Shown here piece by piece: positions 20,693 through 31,303 of a stretch of 64,000 nucleotides of DNA. Source of the stretch: Hyaloperonospora brassicae (lineage: Eukaryota > Oomycota > Peronosporomycetes > Peronosporales > Peronosporaceae). The position numbers and the translations under genes are program-made. The notes under the pieces are model-generated. The model worked only from the letters and a program-made list of their open reading frames with translations. It did no database searches and had not been told where the DNA came from. The stretch is from NCBI GenBank assembly GCA_947650285.1, contig CANTFL010001009.1, positions 1 through 64,000 on the forward strand, written 5' to 3'. Positions within the stretch are counted from its first letter, which is position 1, and each line of letters opens with the position of its first letter.

Positions 20693-23644
20693 CTACTCAG
20701 TCGTAGCGTCTCGGGCGCTTTTTACCTCGAGGTACGCCCACTTGATCCACGGCAGCAACGCTTCCAGGTCCTTCGTCTCTACCGTAGCACCGCACCAGAT
20801 ACGCAGTCCTGGTGGCGCGTCCCGGTAGGAACCGATGTCGTACGCGACCTGTTCGCGCTCTAGCAGCTCCTGCATCTGCTTCACCTCGTGCTTCGACAGA
20901 CCGTCGATCAGCACGCACACGGATGTACTGGAGCGAGTCTCCTTGCTGGCTGCGAGGAACCGGAACCATCTCGAGTTATCGACAGCAAAGTCCTCGAGCA
21001 CCTTCAAGTTGCGCTGCGAGATCGCAATCAATCCGTCTTGGCCACCCACGCTCTCAGCCCAGCGCAGGGCGTCAAGGTAGTCCTCGACGCACAACATCGA
21101 CGGCGTGTTGATCGTGCTGCCTTCGAAGATGCCGTCCAAAAGCTTACCTGTGCTGGCATTCGTCATGCGGAAAATCTTAGGGATCGGGCGGTTCGCAGGC
21201 ACAAACGACTCCAAACGCTCCACTGCGCGAGGACTCAAGATAATGACACCGTGACCGCCCTCGCCACCAAGCACCTTCTGCCAGCTGAACGTGCACACAT
21301 CAATCTTGTCCCACGGAATGTCCATGGCAAACGCGGCCGACGTAGCGTCGTTGAAAATGAGACCCTTGCGGTCGTGCGGAATCCAGTCGGCATTGGGAAC
21401 ACGAACGCCACTGGTCGTGCCATTCCACGTAAACAACACGTCGTGGTCACAGTTCACTTGGCTGAGGTCCGGGATCTGGCCAAACGGTGCACTAAACTCC
21501 CTCACGTTGTCGAGTTTGAGTTCCGTCGTGACGTCCTTGAACCACTGCTTGCCGAACGACTCCCAATAGCACACATCCACGGGACGCTCGCCTAACATGG
21601 ACCACATCGCCATCTCGAAGGCACCGGTGTCCGAGGCTGGTACGATTCCAAGACGGTAGTCTTCCGGGAGCTTCAAAATCTCTTTCGAGCGCACGATGGC
21701 TTCCTCAAGCAAGCCCTTGCCTAGCTTTGAACGGTGACTGCGGCCCAGAATGATGTCAGGAATGGAACTGAGTGAGTACCCCGGGCGTTTCTTGCAAGGT
21801 CCTGAGCCAAAGTTCGGTGACGCTGGCTTGACGCGTGGTTTCGGGTGGTGCACAACATCAACTCCAGCTTCTTTCTCTGTAGTAGCAGCTCCTTCGTCCA
21901 CAGTGCTAGCACTCGGTTTCAAGAACTTCTTCCATATGCGGTCAGAAAGGGTCGTGTCCAGTCCAAGCAAGTTCACGCGACGAAGATTGGTGAGCATCCC
22001 CAGCCCTTCCAGCTCCTCGATAACAGCGTCGGGAATGGCCTCGTCGACATTAAGCACGCCGACAGCAGCGGTGCCCAATTTTTCACGCGCTAGACCGAAA
22101 CAGCCAATGTTGATCCTGTGCTTAGCCAGGACCGACGTCACTTTGTGCAGCACTCCAGGCTGGTCAGTATTGTTGAATAGCAGCATGGATCCACTCGGAA
22201 TGGCATCCATGGGGACACCGTCGAACGACACAAAACGCAACTGGTCCTTGCCGAACACTGTACCCGTGATCTGCTTCGACGTCTCGTTCTCTTTCTCGAA
22301 TATGACGGTAAGCTGGTCGGAGAAGCTGCTACCAGACGCCTCGTCGTGCTTGTGCTCTACGATCTGGATGCCCATGGCGTCCGCTAGCTGCTTGACGTTC
22401 ATAAACGTCACTTCTTCCTCCAGCATGTGCGAAAGCAAACCCTTCAGTACACCTTTGACCAGTTGCCCCGAGAGCTCCGATGACGTGACTTTGGGTCCTT
22501 CTGCAATGACAAGCACGCGCTTCAAACGGCTGATGTCAAGCAACTGCGCCTGCATACTACCGAGCTTTTCCGCAAGTGACAGCAGCGGCATGAGCTCCTC
22601 ACGCTTGGCAAAGTCAATATTTGGCGCATTGAGTACACCCTTGAACGACTTTCCGGCCAGAGCATCGTTTACTTTGTAAGCCAAGTCGCGCGCCACCTTT
22701 TCCTGCGCGTCGGCGGTCAGTGCGCCAATATGCGGCGTCACAATCACATTATCATGACTCACGAGTTTCGTCCACGTGTCCGGTGCCGACGACGGCGAAT
22801 CAATGTCAAAAGCCACACCTGCCACTTTGCCGCTTTCAATAGCCTCCAGCAACGCCGAGTGGTCAATCAAACCCGCCCGCGCTCCGTTCACAAGCTTGAC
22901 ACCTTCTTTACACAACGTCAGGCGCTGTGCATTGACCAAGTGTTTCGTATTGGCATTCAGCGGCACATGGAGCGAAATGTAGTCGCTGCGAGAAAAGAGC
23001 TCGTCCAGCGCTACAGGCTCAACGCCGTGCGCCTTGGCACTAGCATTGGACAGAATCGGGTCGTACCCGATCACGTTCATGCCGAAAGCATTGCACCGCG
23101 TCGCGACTTCGCGGCCAATGCGGCCGAGCCCAACCAGTCCGAGCGTCTTGCCATGAATCTCCGAGTTGCGCACGACGAGCTCCGCACCGTCGGCCTCTTT
23201 CCCGAGGCGAGAGACTGCAGTGATGAGCCCCAACGTGAGCTCAGCAGCTGAGACGGTCGTGCCCGACGGCGTGTTCATCACGAGAACGCCCTGTTTCGTC
23301 GCGTTGACCAAATCCACGTTGTCCACGCCCGTGCCCGCGCGTCCAATGAGCTGCAGCTTCTGGGCAGCTTCCAGCACGTGACGGTCGACGTTGGAGCCCG
23401 AGCGCACGAGCAGCACGTCGTAGTCGGGCACCTGCGCCACCAATTCGGCATGAGAGAGTCGCGAGGAGCTACACGTGACGTCGTGGCCGGCGGCGCGCAG
23501 GAGGTCGGGACACACGGGATCGATCGGGTCACTGCAGAGGATGCGCGCCATGGAGACGGGTGAGTGGTGGAAACAGCGGGCGACGGGCGGCTGCGGCGGG
23601 AGGAAGCGAAGCGCTCGACGCGTCCAGCGAACGCCGCGCAGCAT
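20693..23644 (-). CDS. Fusion: D-3-phosphoglycerate dehydrogenase plus phosphoserine aminotransferase, with mitochondrial leader
   Basis: This intronless gene of 983 residues joins the first two enzymes of serine synthesis. Residues 1-31 are rich in Arg, Pro and Leu with no acidic residue, like a mitochondrial presequence; the enzyme proper begins at MARILCSDP. The dehydrogenase has the NAD fold GLVGLGRIG (about 166-174), the Arg loop NGARAGLID (about 250) and the HIGA histidine (about 302). It ends with an ASB-like region and an ACT domain (about 481-560), so serine feedback is plausible. A linker leads to the aminotransferase (about 605-975): [13 protein letters not shown] at its start, [27 protein letters not shown] and the PLP lysine in [13 protein letters not shown] (about 788). 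That half resembles the alpha-proteobacterial/Methanosarcina-type SerC. Oddity: where most dehydrogenases read DVFxxEP, this one reads DIDSPSSAP, so the usual catalytic Glu is not obvious. Confidence 0.93.
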   Translation of the reverse strand: MLRGVRWTRRALRFLPPQPPVARCFHHSPVSMARILCSDPIDPVCPDLLRAAGHDVTCSSSRLSHAELVAQVPDYDVLLVRSGSNVDRHVLEAAQKLQLIGRAGTGVDNVDLVNATKQGVLVMNTPSGTTVSAAELTLGLITAVSRLGKEADGAELVVRNSEIHGKTLGLVGLGRIGREVATRCNAFGMNVIGYDPILSNASAKAHGVEPVALDELFSRSDYISLHVPLNANTKHLVNAQRLTLCKEGVKLVNGARAGLIDHSALLEAIESGKVAGVAFDIDSPSSAPDTWTKLVSHDNVIVTPHIGALTADAQEKVARDLAYKVNDALAGKSFKGVLNAPNIDFAKREELMPLLSLAEKLGSMQAQLLDISRLKRVLVIAEGPKVTSSELSGQLVKGVLKGLLSHMLEEEVTFMNVKQLADAMGIQIVEHKHDEASGSSFSDQLTVIFEKENETSKQITGTVFGKDQLRFVSFDGVPMDAIPSGSMLLFNNTDQPGVLHKVTSVLAKHRINIGCFGLAREKLGTAAVGVLNVDEAIPDAVIEELEGLGMLTNLRRVNLLGLDTTLSDRIWKKFLKPSASTVDEGAATTEKEAGVDVVHHPKPRVKPASPNFGSGPCKKRPGYSLSSIPDIILGRSHRSKLGKGLLEEAIVRSKEILKLPEDYRLGIVPASDTGAFEMAMWSMLGERPVDVCYWESFGKQWFKDVTTELKLDNVREFSAPFGQIPDLSQVNCDHDVLFTWNGTTSGVRVPNADWIPHDRKGLIFNDATSAAFAMDIPWDKIDVCTFSWQKVLGGEGGHGVIILSPRAVERLESFVPANRPIPKIFRMTNASTGKLLDGIFEGSTINTPSMLCVEDYLDALRWAESVGGQDGLIAISQRNLKVLEDFAVDNSRWFRFLAASKETRSSTSVCVLIDGLSKHEVKQMQELLEREQVAYDIGSYRDAPPGLRIWCGATVETKDLEALLPWIKWAYLEVKSARDATTE

Positions 23645-25761
23645 GTTGGGTCAGTTGAAAGCCGTATGGCTACACTTTTTGCTCGTGGGGTGGTACAGAG
23701 TGGAAGAGATATGGACGAATCAGTGGCGAGAAGCGGAGGGGATTTTAGCCACTGACAGGGCCGTTTGACCACGTACATATGCGGGAAGGTGTAGGGGTTG
23801 GATGAGAGATACCTGCGATGTCGGCCTTTGACAGTCCAATGCGGTGGTTAAAGTCTGGTCGTCTAATAACTCACGGTTCGACTATGGCAATCGCATACTT
23901 GTTGCAAACACATTATGGTCCACTGCGATGGACCATGTACGATATAAAGTCTTTATTGACTCGGTAGAGGTCCCTCTGTATTGCAGACAAGATGCTCCTT
24001 TAAACTGACACAGCGTCCGCTTTGACTGTGGCCCGCCGATCAGTTCTCGCTGCAGTGCCAGCTGCGGCACCAGATCTATTGTCGGAAGTCTTCATCACCG
24101 ACCTATGCACTCCATGGGCCTCAACCCCGCCTTTGGCTTTGTCGAAGAACTATTCTCCGACAACGTCGACTGCCAATGTGTTGGCCATCATCATCTGATG
24201 CTTGCAATCATGAGACTTTTTCGTCGATGGCAAGCACAAGCGCAGAATTCAACCATCTTTTCGCGCCACTGTCGACAACAGGTAAGACAGCGGTTCTTGC
24301 CGATGCGCTAGAATTTGTAGCCTTCATTTCAATAAGCTCTCGGGCTTATGGCAAGTGATAAAGCATGTGAAATGCTTCATGCCACACACACACCATCGAT
24401 TGCTTGCTGTTCGCAAAACCTTTGATGGTCAATTTGACCCCTTCCGTCCATTTACAGACGTACAGGTTGCCTAGCTTGTGTGATGTGATTCGCCATTTGA
24501 TCGGGTCCTCCTGCGTTCCGTGTCAGCCCGCGTGCATTGCTGCTGTAAATGCCGCATTGCACTTCTGTTGCAGGTACTGAACGCAACTTTTGCACACATT
24601 TTTGGTGGTGTCAAGACGTCTCGGGCAACGAAGATTACTGCAGCCAGAAGTTGAGTTAGTAACGACCGACGTTACACGAACAGCTGGCGACGGCATGCAC
24701 AAGCCAGCATTTTGTTGGGAAGGATCTACTCGACTTGAAGGTAGCAAGCGGTATGTTAAGCATGCAAAAGATGAACTTCTATGCTACGACACGTCACACT
24801 TTGACACCGATTGCCGCACATATGGCTGTTGCTTAATCATTCTGTCTGCAAGTCGTTTGTAACTTTGTCGGTGCAACCTTCTTGTTAGCCTTTTGGACTT
24901 GTCAATGTACGTGCTAACATAGCTAGAGTTTAGATGACGCGCGTCTGGAACGTCGCCCATTGGACTCATGCATGATTCCGGTAGCTGTCAAGTTAGGCCG
25001 AAACACGAGCATCTACGCGACTTGTGGGTAGATGATGTCTTTGCCGACACTCACCCGACGTCTGGCAAAGCGGACACATCAAACAACTCGACATCACCCA
25101 AGAAGGTCTCAGGCAGCGTTTGTCTGTCGCATCGAGGCAACAATCTGAAAGCTCGAGCCTAAACCACACGACATACGCTGGCTGCGCGCATCGCAGCTCA
25201 CAAGTTCAACCAGAGCTCTCGCCCTGACCACAGCAGTGACAAACGACAGCGATTGTCATCGTGCTGACTACGCTGCTGTGCCATCTCGTGGCGCTCCTAC
25301 GTCCATCGAACTCGAAGGAGCAGTCTCGACTTTCGAGCATCGAGTACTCACTCAGACTGCTATTTTGATTCAACGCAACAGTTCCTTATGCTTTCCACTC
25401 TGTAGTTTTGCTGGCGGACGCTGTAGGCGCTTTGCAAGCAGATTGTCTGGCTCGTGCCACTTGCACGACGATCCTGACAGGTGACGTCGACAAGTCGCTC
25501 ACAGCGCAGTACACTCACAGGAACTCTCATATTGAGCCACAAGAAAGAGAGTCAGCACAACGTTTTCTGCTGACTCAGCCCGAGTCTCACGTCGGACAAG
25601 AGGCCCAATGACTCTTCCGACGGTTCTGACCTGTAACACAGCATACCCTCTAGCAATCCAACATCCTCCTCCACCCACGTCGCACACGAGTCCCCTTTTG
25701 TACCCATCTCTCGTCCCCTCGTAGCGTTCAGTAGATCCAATCACTTCGCCGTCTTCCGATT
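23645..25761. other. 2.1 kb gene-poor region between PGDH-PSAT and PGK
   Basis: This divergent interval contains the promoters of the serine-biosynthesis fusion (minus) and PGK (plus). Only short, overlapping open frames occur, none recognisable. The sequence at 23,900-25,200 is AT-richer than the flanking genes and may be decayed transposon or gene sequence; I could not name it. Just before the PGK start the sequence CCAATCACTTCGCC combines a CCAAT box with a TCACTTC that resembles an oomycete initiator. Confidence 0.45.
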
Positions 25762-27048
25762 ATGCTGCGGCTCCTGCGGACGCCCACGCGGACAGCGCGC
25801 GCAACCTGCGCCCCCACGCGCGCCATGAGCACGTCGAAGCTCAGTCTCGAGCAGCTCGCGCAGCGACAGAGTCTGAAGGGAGCGCGTGTGCTCGTGCGCG
25901 CCGACCTGAACGTGCCGCTCGAGAAGAACGCGACGCCCGCTGTCATCACGGACGACACGCGCATTCGCGCCGTGTTGCCCACGCTCCAGTTGCTGCAACG
26001 CGCAGGTGCGCGTACTGTGCTGTGCTCCCATCTCGGCCGTCCAGGGGGTGAGGTCAAGGACGAGCTGCGGCTTACGCCCGTCGCGTCGCGTCTTTGTGAG
26101 CTCCTCGACAGCTCTGTCTCGAAGCTCGACGACTGTATTGGCCCTCAAGTTGACGCTGCCATTCAAGAGCTACAGGACGGAGACATTGTGCTGCTGGAGA
26201 ACGTGCGCTTCTACAAAGAGGAGACTGCGAACGGTGGCGCGTTTGCCAAGCAGCTCGCCCACGGCGCAGATATCTACGTCAATGACGCGTTTGGAACCGC
26301 GCATCGCGCCCATGCGTCGACTGAAGGCGTGACGAAGCACATACCGACCAGCGTGGCAGGCTTTTTGATGGAGAAGGAGCTCCAGTACTTGTCGAATGCC
26401 GTCGACGCCCCTGTGCGGCCATTGGGTGCTGTCATTGGCGGTGCCAAAGTCTCGACGAAGATCCCTGTGCTGAAGTCGCTGCTGCAGAAGTGCGACAAGA
26501 TTATCATTGGTGGCGGTATGATCTTTACGTTCTACAGAGCTCAGGGGCTGGATGTCGGCAAGTCGATTGTCGAAGAGGACAAAGTCGCACTTGCTAAGGA
26601 GATTCTTGATGAGGCAAAGCAGCGCGGCGTGCAGATTGTGCTTCCTACGGACGTCGTAGTTGCGGACAAGTTTGACGCCGAGGCGCAGTCAAAGGTCGTA
26701 GCAGCTGATGCGATCCCCGCTGGGTGGATTGGGCTGGACATTGGCCCGGACTCGGAGGCTGCATTTGCCAAGGAGCTCAGGGAGTGCAAGACTGTTGTGT
26801 GGAATGGCCCGATGGGTGTCTTTGAGTTTCCACGGTTTGCAAAGGGCACGATCAGTGTGGCGGAGACCCTTGCGGCAAGTACAGACAAGGGGGCCACTAC
26901 TATCGTCGGTGGCGGGGACTCTGTGGCCGCTGTCGAGCAAGCTGGCCTCGGCTCCAAGATGAGCCACATCTCTACAGGAGGCGGTGCGAGCCTGGAACTG
27001 CTCGAGGGGAAGGAGCTCCCGGGCGTCGCCGCGCTGAACGACGCGTAA
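25762..27048 (+). CDS. PGK: Phosphoglycerate kinase with N-terminal leader
   Basis: PGK interconverts 1,3-bisphosphoglycerate + ADP and 3-phosphoglycerate + ATP. Single exon, 428 residues. The substrate-binding segments RADLNVPL (about 46-53) and SHLGRPGG are present. So are the ENVRFYKEE strand, the hinge region and the nucleotide-binding C-domain ending [13 protein letters not shown] and STGGGASLE. The catalytic core is normal length (about 405 residues) from the second Met at residue 22. The first 21 residues ([20 protein letters not shown]) are Arg-rich with no acid, as in a mitochondrial presequence. Stramenopiles are known to place the lower half of glycolysis in mitochondria, which fits. 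An internal start at Met22 would give a cytosolic form, so dual targeting is possible. Its product is the substrate of the fusion enzyme next door. Confidence 0.96.
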   Translation: MLRLLRTPTRTARATCAPTRAMSTSKLSLEQLAQRQSLKGARVLVRADLNVPLEKNATPAVITDDTRIRAVLPTLQLLQRAGARTVLCSHLGRPGGEVKDELRLTPVASRLCELLDSSVSKLDDCIGPQVDAAIQELQDGDIVLLENVRFYKEETANGGAFAKQLAHGADIYVNDAFGTAHRAHASTEGVTKHIPTSVAGFLMEKELQYLSNAVDAPVRPLGAVIGGAKVSTKIPVLKSLLQKCDKIIIGGGMIFTFYRAQGLDVGKSIVEEDKVALAKEILDEAKQRGVQIVLPTDVVVADKFDAEAQSKVVAADAIPAGWIGLDIGPDSEAAFAKELRECKTVVWNGPMGVFEFPRFAKGTISVAETLAASTDKGATTIVGGGDSVAAVEQAGLGSKMSHISTGGGASLELLEGKELPGVAALNDA

Positions 27049-29897
27049 GCTGCCGGATGGCAGCCTGTTATCGAATGGTTGCAGCGAGACTGTCCAGCAC
27101 TTGTAGCTGATAAGCAGTCGACACTGCAAACAGTCAGAGGAGCACTAGAGATCGCAGCCGTGAGACGACTCGCGACGGTGGTATTGCACTTATTGCATGC
27201 AATGCGGCGTGTGTCGCATGTCGATTGCAATCGACATGCAAAACAAGAGACGACAGCATGTAGAGGGATCAAAGCCATTTCATCGTCGAGATGTGTTTGT
27301 GAGCGCTTTCACGGCCGCGACGTTCGTTGCTGGGTCCGATCACCAGTGATTCATCACCCATAATAGCCTTTACCACTCAAAGGGGTGCTCAAATGCGTCG
27401 GTAGGGTCAAACACGGCATCAGCCATGACCTACCCGTTCACAGTCTCGAGTACGCCGACAGGCTTGGTTTTTGTATCAACACAGCAAAGCGTTTGCCAGC
27501 ATGATGAGAGAGAGAGAGCGATCTAATGAACGGGTATGTAATGTAATGATGGACAGGTCACGCAGTTTGACATGCTGTGCGTATCACAGCTTCATCATCC
27601 ACGCGGTCGTCAGACAGAGCTGAGCCTCTCTAACATCACGTACTATCTACCGTGGCACATGTGCATGCGTTAGTCAGAACGCGCTCGTCACCTGATTAGC
27701 AGTAGCTCTTCTTCGATGCAGCACCGAGCCACTCGAAACGCCACCCGTCTGCTGCCACTTGTTCAACTCGGTTGCCCAATGTCCAGCCTTTTCGCACCGA
27801 TCGGTGCACGACAGTTGCCGCCAACGCACCGCACGTCAAAATGTCGTTCGCGTCCAGCGTAGCACGTTCCACACCTGCCACAGTCCTTCTCGCGGTCCTT
27901 TCCTTCCCGTCCCCTTCCCTTCCCGCTTACAGCCAGCAGGAGTAGTAGCTCTTGCCATAAGTCATTGTTTGCGTTATGTTTCTCGAGCGCGTCCTTCCAG
28001 AGAAGGAACAAACACCACTTGCTCCAGTTGTAACATCGGGAAAAGAGCCTGGAAGACCAGCCCTCGTTGAGCAGGTGAGCCAGAAGACAGGCACAGCCAC
28101 GCCCCATGTCGCACGACTTTGTTTGCGTTGGAAGCCCGTCTGGACTGCATGATCAACGCGCCATGGACGCGCAAGAAACGAGACGCGAGTATCGAGCAAT
28201 GTCGACTGATCCCCTCACTTGCTTCGTGGGATCGCAGCTTCGCTCAATGGACGTGCGTGAGCGCAAACGCACGATCTCCAGTGCGAGTCACACGTCGGAC
28301 GAGAGCTTCAGTCCTTTGCGACTTGAAGCGTGAACAACGCTCGACAAGTACCGGCTCTGACCTGCTGCGGTCGACGAGCTCTTTTCTGCTTTCGTGCTGA
28401 GTGAGCAACAAAGCGCACAACCGGTTGGAGCTCAATGTGAGCTGTCGGGCGAAGCGACGAGACTCCGACATTCTCATGGGCATCGTCACACGTGCTGGGG
28501 AAATGAGTGGGTGAGCGGCCGAGGCGGCGGCAAACGGCTTTGCACAGACACGCGACTTAGTCCGGTAGAATGGCCATCACAAAAGAAGTCGTTCGTCCAA
28601 ATCGTGCCTCAAGGAGCTGCAGCCGGACAGAAAACGAGCACTGCGCGCGTTACTAGCGGCCGGTGCGCTATCATCCACTGGCCAGCCAATCCACAGCCGC
28701 AACTGATACAATGGGCGCGGCGAAGGCGCACGAAATCATCGTGAGCCGTGACGAACATCCGCTCGAGTGGGACTTCGGGTCGTAATCGCTTGCAACGTGA
28801 CCGTCAAATGTACCCGTTGTAACGTTACTCGCTGCTCCTTGCGGCACGACCGACTTGATTTGCTTCGTAGCCAGACTCGAGCTTCACACTGGCACGGCCT
28901 ACAACCAGCACCGGTGGCACTGCGAATCGTGTTGAGCACGCTGGCAGATAGCCGGCGGTATCGTCTGGACACGTGACCCCACAAACCGGATAGAGGCGCC
29001 GCAGGGCGGAAAATAAAGTGCGTCAACATCCCGTTGTCGCGACAACGATAGCCTTGTGGCCCCGAGCAAGCCAACAGCCCGATTGTGGACACGTACACGC
29101 CTGACGAGTGTCATCGGTCCACGTGGTAATGTTGCATGTACACACGCACAGGATTCTCGTTCGCCACTTCCACCACTTGTGCTTGCCATGGAGGGAGGCT
29201 CTGCTGTATCGACTCTGCGAGCGACCTGTGGTACGTACGCGGGTCCGACGAATTGCATGACGAAACGTGTGCAATCGTAGGCAGCAGCACACACACATCT
29301 CACGAATCTGGTAGTGTGTCTGGTGCAGCATTGGCGCTGGTGGCAGCGGGTAAACGCACGAAGTCGAACGATCCTTGCCGCATGAACTGGCCGGCTAAGC
29401 GACGCTGGGCTTGATCGATCGGGCCATCGCTATCACAGCTCGCATCCAGAGTTCGGCAGTTAAATGAGCTCTTGGCGTCTGCAGCACGCAGACATCTTGT
29501 TCGTCCAAATGTCCGCGTCAAGTCAACGCCCTGCTCCTTGCTAGACTTGACTGCGCACGCGACCACGACGCCAGCCGCAACATTGAAATTTTGCAAACGG
29601 GGCAGACCGCGGCGGACTCCGCTCCGGTGCACAAAAAGGCATCATGGTGCCAAGGGCCGGGGCAGACCAGCCGGTGGGGGGACCATCCCGAAGGATGACG
29701 TTCATTTGAGATTTTCACTCTCACCTCCATCTGCTCGTCCCGCGTAACACCGGAACGAGAGATACAACCGCTTCAGTAGCTCTTCCGGCACCGGAATCCT
29801 ACTACACCACACACACCACGACTCCGCGTCGTACCCCTCTCCCTTAAGTCCAGACTCCGTCACGGCTTCCAACCCCCAACTCGACGCTCATCACTTG
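27049..29897. other. 2.8 kb gene-poor region
   Basis: Between PGK and the Cys/His repeat gene I see no conserved protein. Open frames of 60-120 codons occur on both strands but carry no motif. A short GA run lies near 27,505. From 29,740 onwards the sequence becomes C-rich with CT tracts, the look of a promoter and 5' leader for the gene starting at 29,898 or 30,075. Confidence 0.5.
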
Positions 29898-30884
29898 ATG
29901 CACGCGAGTACTTCCCCTTCATTTATTACCGACCATCGCCCCTCCACTCCCCTCAGCTTTCCACCTGCCTCTCGACACGCTGCGCTTCCGCAGATCCAGT
30001 ATTTGCATTCGCCGCCACCCAAGACACTGGCTCGTCCAGGTCGGGCGCCCGCCAAGCTGCCCGCAGAGCACGCTATGGCGGGCGACTGCTTCAACTCCGG
30101 TATGTCGAGCGACGACGACGAGCACGCAACGCCCAGCAACACGTTTGCAAGCACTGGCGCCGCGTTCTCACCGTTTCGTAACTCGGACGAAGGAGACGGT
30201 GAAGCTGTCAGCGGCATCGCGGCCATGAGCCTCAGCTTCATCATCAACGGAGAGATGAGGCAGACTGCCGAGGTGGACGACGACGACGGCAGCAGCAGCA
30301 CCGGTGGCAGCTCCCGCGGCGGCTTCGACCTCTCGTCCATGCTCAACACGGTGTGCGCCAAGCCCGACTGCTATCGCACCATTCGCGGACCGAGCGGCGC
30401 GTTCTGCAAGTACCACAAGCAGAGCCGGTTCTGCCGCGCCGACGCTTGCGAGAAGAGCGCCAAGACCGGTGGCTTCTGCATCGCACACGGAGGCGGCAAG
30501 CGCTGTGCTCATCCAGACTGCAACAAGAGCGCCAAACAAGGTGGCCTCTGTATCTCGCATGGTGGGGGCAAGCGATGCAGCGAAGCCGGTTGCACCAAGT
30601 CGGCGCTTGTGGGCGGCTTCTGCTCGGCCCACGGCGGAGGCCGCAAATGCCGGACGCCGGGGTGCACCAAGACAGCGCTTCTGGGAGGTCTGTGCATTGC
30701 GCACGGCGGCGGCAAACGCTGTCAGGTCGAAGGCTGCTCCAAGAGTGCTGTGGGCGGCACGCTATGTGTCTCGCACGGCGGCGGCAAACGCTGCCAGGCT
30801 GAGGGTTGCAACAAAGGTGCCGTCCGCAACGGCGTGTGCATCCGCCACGGTGCCAAGCGCGACCACTCGATGGTGTCACCGTAA
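29898..30884 (+). CDS. Seven-repeat Cys/His zinc-finger-like protein ('WRKY19-like' repeats)
   Basis: The first ATG at 29898 gives 328 residues; a second ATG at 30075 (MAGDCFNSG) gives 269 and may be the real start, because the upstream part is low in conservation cues. The N-terminal half is acidic and Ser-rich. From about 30350 there are seven units of about 24 residues, each C-x4-C-x9-C-x2-H and mostly ending HGGGKRC. The first unit is degenerate, with a longer spacer; the last ends with HGAKRD. Three Cys plus one His per unit suggests zinc binding. Such repeats occur in oomycete and plant proteins annotated as WRKY19-like, although no WRKYGQK sequence is present here. Role unknown; nucleic-acid binding is possible given the Lys/Arg in each unit. 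Confidence 0.85.
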   Translation: MHASTSPSFITDHRPSTPLSFPPASRHAALPQIQYLHSPPPKTLARPGRAPAKLPAEHAMAGDCFNSGMSSDDDEHATPSNTFASTGAAFSPFRNSDEGDGEAVSGIAAMSLSFIINGEMRQTAEVDDDDGSSSTGGSSRGGFDLSSMLNTVCAKPDCYRTIRGPSGAFCKYHKQSRFCRADACEKSAKTGGFCIAHGGGKRCAHPDCNKSAKQGGLCISHGGGKRCSEAGCTKSALVGGFCSAHGGGRKCRTPGCTKTALLGGLCIAHGGGKRCQVEGCSKSAVGGTLCVSHGGGKRCQAEGCNKGAVRNGVCIRHGAKRDHSMVSP

Positions 30885-31303
30885 ACAAGCAGGAGAAGCC
30901 GGAAGTGAGCTAGTCGGTCGGGCCGTCGGTCGGTCGGTCCGTCGAGTCTCTTGTGAGCGGAACGGGAGCGTAACGCGGTTGCCATCGGAAGTGGCCGCAA
31001 TACATTCTTTCAGTCCCACACAACTACTTCAGTCTCCATGCTCTCGTGCGCAATTCCTGCTTGCGCGCTGCCACAAAAGGGTCCGACCGTCAGGCTTCAA
31101 GCGATGCTCAAGCGCAAGAACAACAGTCCTGTCCAGTAGGTTGCCACCGGCATTTAATCCATTGCAATACATCCACACAATCAGGAGCGCAGATAGCTGC
31201 TCTGGTGTGTGCTTCGGACACTTTGCATGTACACCCGTCTGCTCAGAGAGCCTCCGCGGTCCTTCCCATACGACGCCATGCGGATCAACGAATCGTCCGA
31301 CTG
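30885..31303. other. Convergent 3' spacer
   Basis: These 419 bp lie between the stop of the Cys/His repeat gene and the stop of the RGLG-type gene. A short GGTC/GGTCG run appears at about 30917-30938. I see no gene, and the interval should hold two terminators. Confidence 0.5.
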
